From Alkalihalobacillus sp. YIM B00296 (GTDB lineage: Bacteria; Bacillota; Bacilli; Bacillales; Fictibacillaceae), in NCBI RefSeq assembly GCF_020179385.1, contig NZ_JAIBLJ010000004.1, forward strand, positions 1 to 64,000: DNA of 64,000 nt, in the 5' to 3' direction. Below are positions 61,929 to 64,000 of the stretch, piece after piece. A model generated the notes under the pieces. The model was not told where the DNA came from and did no database searches. It worked only from the letters and a program-made list of their open reading frames with translations. How positions within the stretch are numbered: position 1 is the stretch's first letter; each line of letters opens with the position of its first letter. The translations under genes and the position numbers were made by a program.

Positions 61929-63278
61929 TTATATTTTGGCGTAATCTTCAATCACGGTTGCGATCAGTTTGATTCCATCAATGTAATCCTCTATCTGGAT
62001 ATTTTCATTAGGTGCATGATTGTTTGATTGGAAATTCCCGACTCCTACTGAAACGGATGGGATGCCGTGTTTTTGGCAAAGGACATGCATCGGTCCTGTA
62101 CCTGGTGACATCGGCATGACTGTCGGTTCCAAATTCGAAATTTTCTTTGTGGCTGCGATGACTGTTTCTGAGAGTGGGTCGTTGTAAGGGGTTTTTCCCG
62201 GTTTTTCCATCGCCATTTCGTTTATTTCAATATCTTCAAACCCGTGGTTGTCCAGATGTTTTCTAAGAGCTTGAAGGATTTCATACGGGTCTTGATCTGG
62301 GACAAGCCGAAAATCAAGTTTCACTCTTGCTTCAGATGGGAGGACTGTCTTTGCACCTTTGCCTGTATAGCCTGACTCGATCCCACATATCGTACAGGTC
62401 GGTGCGAAAATCAGACGCTCTTTCAAGGATTTGCCTTCCAGGTCCAGTAAAAAGGAGGGCAAATCAAGTTGCTTCAACATTTCCTTTTCACTGTAAATCA
62501 AGTCACGGACTGCTCTTTCATCCTCTGGAGAAAGAGATTGGACACGATCATAAAAGCCCTCGATTTTGACGTGCTCATTTTCGTCTTTCAATGTATTCAA
62601 GGCCCAAACGAGTCTCCACGCCGGGTTTTCAATGACTGCAGCATTTGCGGAATGGAGGTCCGTGTTCGCTCCTTTGCAGACAAGCTCGACATAGGTCATT
62701 CCTTTTACGCCTAAGCTGACTTGTTGCCTTCCGTCAGCATTCCGGTAACCAAACTCCCAAATACAGCCGTCCGCCTGTATGAGATCAGCATGATTGTCAC
62801 TGAACTCATCAAGGTTGATGCTTCCGATTTCCTCCTCACCTTCCACGATGAACTTGATATTAAGGGGCAATCCACCTCTTACTTGCTGATAGGCATGGAC
62901 CGCAGCGATCCGAGCCATCAGGTTTCCCTTATTATCAGCTGCCCCTCGGGAATACATTGTTCCGTCTTGTATTTCCGCTTCAAATGGAGGGTGCTCCCAC
63001 AATTCAATCGGGTCTTCAGGCTGGACGTCGTAATGGTTATAAAATGAAAGGGTCTTCTCTTTTGTACCGGGGACTTTCCCGTACACGACTGGAAATCCAG
63101 ATGTGGAGACCAGCTGTGTTTCACCATTTATTTTTTCGGCCAAATCATTCAACACGTGATCTGCAGCTTCTTGCATCCCCCGGTTCTGGGCTGCAACACT
63201 CGGAATTCGACATAGGTCCTGGAGCCATTCTATGTACTGCTCTTTGTGATCTTCGATGTACTGATAGACATCTTGCAT
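61929..63278 (-). CDS. M20 family dipeptidase
   Basis: A 449-residue metallopeptidase of the M20 carnosinase/CPG-like dipeptidase group. LSFYNHYDVQPEDP has the first zinc His, SRGAADNKGNLMARIAA the bridging Asp, and IVEGEEEIGSINL the catalytic Glu pair. MSPGTGPMHVLCQKHG carries the C-terminal substrate contacts. First gene of the importer operon. Hydrolyses dipeptides or related amides in the cytoplasm. Confidence 0.87.
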   Translation of the reverse strand: MQDVYQYIEDHKEQYIEWLQDLCRIPSVAAQNRGMQEAADHVLNDLAEKINGETQLVSTSGFPVVYGKVPGTKEKTLSFYNHYDVQPEDPIELWEHPPFEAEIQDGTMYSRGAADNKGNLMARIAAVHAYQQVRGGLPLNIKFIVEGEEEIGSINLDEFSDNHADLIQADGCIWEFGYRNADGRQQVSLGVKGMTYVELVCKGANTDLHSANAAVIENPAWRLVWALNTLKDENEHVKIEGFYDRVQSLSPEDERAVRDLIYSEKEMLKQLDLPSFLLDLEGKSLKERLIFAPTCTICGIESGYTGKGAKTVLPSEARVKLDFRLVPDQDPYEILQALRKHLDNHGFEDIEINEMAMEKPGKTPYNDPLSETVIAATKKISNLEPTVMPMSPGTGPMHVLCQKHGIPSVSVGVGNFQSNNHAPNENIQIEDYIDGIKLIATVIEDYAKI

Positions 63279-63486
63279 TCCCCTCTACCCTCCAAATTTT
63301 GTTTTCATTTTTCAATTTTCGGCAATATTCCAAAATTTTTCCCAAATTCTTATACAAGACTATAAAATAGTTAGTTTATTTTGTCAATTGTTATTTTAAT
63401 GAAAATTGTTAATATTGCGTTTTATTTTCACTTACGGTATAACTAGAAATACACGTTAACGGCTATTTTCTGAAATCTTTCCTAAA
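63279..63486. promoter_or_regulatory. divergent upstream region with CodY-like box
   Basis: AT-rich region between the minus-strand dipeptidase operon and the plus-strand peptidase gene. TATTTTCTGAAATCT (63464-63478) matches 12 of 15 CodY-box positions, and a weaker AATTTTCGG match lies near 63315. CodY control would suit peptide uptake, but such boxes arise easily in AT-rich DNA. Confidence 0.35.
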
Positions 63487-63619
63487 TAAGAAAAGCGGAA
63501 TCGCCCTGGGCAGCCACGAAGGTCACTGGAAGTCCGACGAGGAGGCTCGAACCAAACAAAGTTCGGTTCTGCGTGGGTAAACCCTTCGATCTAAATCAAT
63601 GTTTCGACCTCCGCAGGAG
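63487..63619. repeat. 132-bp dispersed repeat, copy 2
   Basis: Second copy of the sequence at 58763-58894, in the same orientation and 4.7 kb away. The block AACAAAGTTCGGTTCTGCGT is identical in both; differences are scattered. It lies between the divergent peptidase genes, 66 bp before the plus-strand ATG. Confidence 0.7.
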
Positions 63620-63685
63620 GTCTGCGCGAAATTTAACTTTTAACCAAAAAAATATTTTTACAAATAAAATAAGGTGGTTGATTAC

Positions 63686-64000
63686 ATGTCGGAAATTGCA
63701 ATTTACTTAAAGGAACACGAGAAAGAGATTCTATCGGACATCATTGCCTTTGTAGATGCAGAATCCCCTTCTGAAGATAAGGAACTGGTCGATCGATGCG
63801 GCAATGGTTTGAAAGGGATCTTTACGGAACGCCTAGGGGTTGTTGATCCCACCATCTACCCCCAGGTGGACCGCGGCGACCATTTCAGTTTCACTGTCGG
63901 CAATGGAAGCAAACGTGTATTGATTGCTGGGCATTTTGATACGGTCTGGGACGAAGGACGGTTACCTAAACAGATTGTCGATGGGAAGTTATATGGCCCT
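63686..64000 (+). CDS. M20 family peptidase, glutamate carboxypeptidase-like (partial, cut by window end)
   Basis: An open frame of 105 codons runs off the right edge from an ATG with AAGGTGG upstream. LIAGHFDTVWDEGRLPKQIV carries the first zinc His and the bridging region of M20A enzymes of the carboxypeptidase G2 group, and the early AFVDAESPSEDKELVDRC also fits. It may release glutamate from folate-like or other N-acyl substrates. The remaining two thirds lie outside the window. Confidence 0.82.
   Translation, partial: MSEIAIYLKEHEKEILSDIIAFVDAESPSEDKELVDRCGNGLKGIFTERLGVVDPTIYPQVDRGDHFSFTVGNGSKRVLIAGHFDTVWDEGRLPKQIVDGKLYGP

Noticed and set aside
63279-63685. Riboswitch or T-box upstream of the peptidase genes
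   Set aside because: No T-box sequence, specifier loop or recognisable aptamer core; the structured part is the dispersed repeat.
1-64000. CRISPR arrays, tRNA or rRNA genes, prophage modules, toxin-antitoxin or restriction systems
   Set aside because: Looked for on both strands; no regularly spaced repeats, cloverleaf-like genes or matching protein families were recognised.

Overview
The window looks like the chromosome of an endospore-forming Bacillaceae species (low to moderate GC). It has Bacillus-type ribosome binding sites (AAAGGAGG) with frequent TTG and GTG starts, an orphan GerAB-type spore germination permease, IS231-like, IS4-like and Tn3-family remnants, and dispersed intergenic hairpins of a Bacillaceae type. 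No rRNA, tRNA or CRISPR array was seen. Most genes lie on the minus strand, so transcription mainly runs right to left.

Region A (1-7933) is a small acid catabolic locus. A divergent GntR/FCD regulator and an HMG-CoA-lyase-family enzyme (plus strand) face a minus-strand operon. That operon holds a class III CoA-transferase, a broken LeuD-like hydratase subunit, a DUF3311 plus sodium:solute symporter pair, an MFS carrier and a flavin reductase-like protein. Four TTGTATACAA-type sites and a cre-like site lie in or at the edge of the divergent promoter region. The enzyme set would suit a branched C5/C6 hydroxy-dicarboxylate such as citramalate (inference). The left edge carries a decayed glycerol-dehydrogenase-like fragment and orphan regulatory sites.

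Region B (about 7980-15650) is an island of debris: a second, decayed copy of the 3' end of the ROK regulator gene, an orphan gerAB, a truncated IS231-like element, an intact NmrA/HxlR divergent pair, a truncated IS4-like transposase and a frameshifted Tn3 transposase. Copies of the ROK 3' end lie at both ends of the island, in the same orientation.

Region C (15648-48193) is a large glycan and amino-sugar utilisation locus. It includes a ROK repressor, UPF0309 SIS protein, NagA, NagB, a ceramidase-fold protein and an SSS transporter. Further right are a ROK kinase, an AgaS-like SIS isomerase, a LacC-like kinase and a GatY/KbaY-like aldolase, which fit GlcNAc/GalNAc breakdown through fructose-6-P or tagatose-6-P. 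Next come DUF624, a DHDPS-like aldolase, a sugar epimerase, a GHL6-type hydrolase, an ABC sugar importer without its own ATPase, a GH20 hexosaminidase, two DegT-family PLP enzymes, a polysaccharide-deacetylase-like protein, a Gfo/Idh/MocA dehydrogenase, an enolase-superfamily enzyme and two secreted proteins of unassigned activity. In the middle is a regulator that joins a degenerate GGDEF-like domain to a C-terminal winged helix. Four promoters of this region share the palindrome AAAGAC-N2/3-GTCTTT laid over the -35 box, which predicts one regulon covering about 20 genes. This is the most interesting system in the window.

Region D (48257-64000) is an amide and peptide scavenging locus: a CE7-like esterase, six M20-family amidohydrolases or peptidases (the last cut by the window end), a complete Dpp/Opp-type ABC importer and a frameshifted AbgT transporter. 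It also carries a 132-bp direct repeat pair and a MITE-like element.
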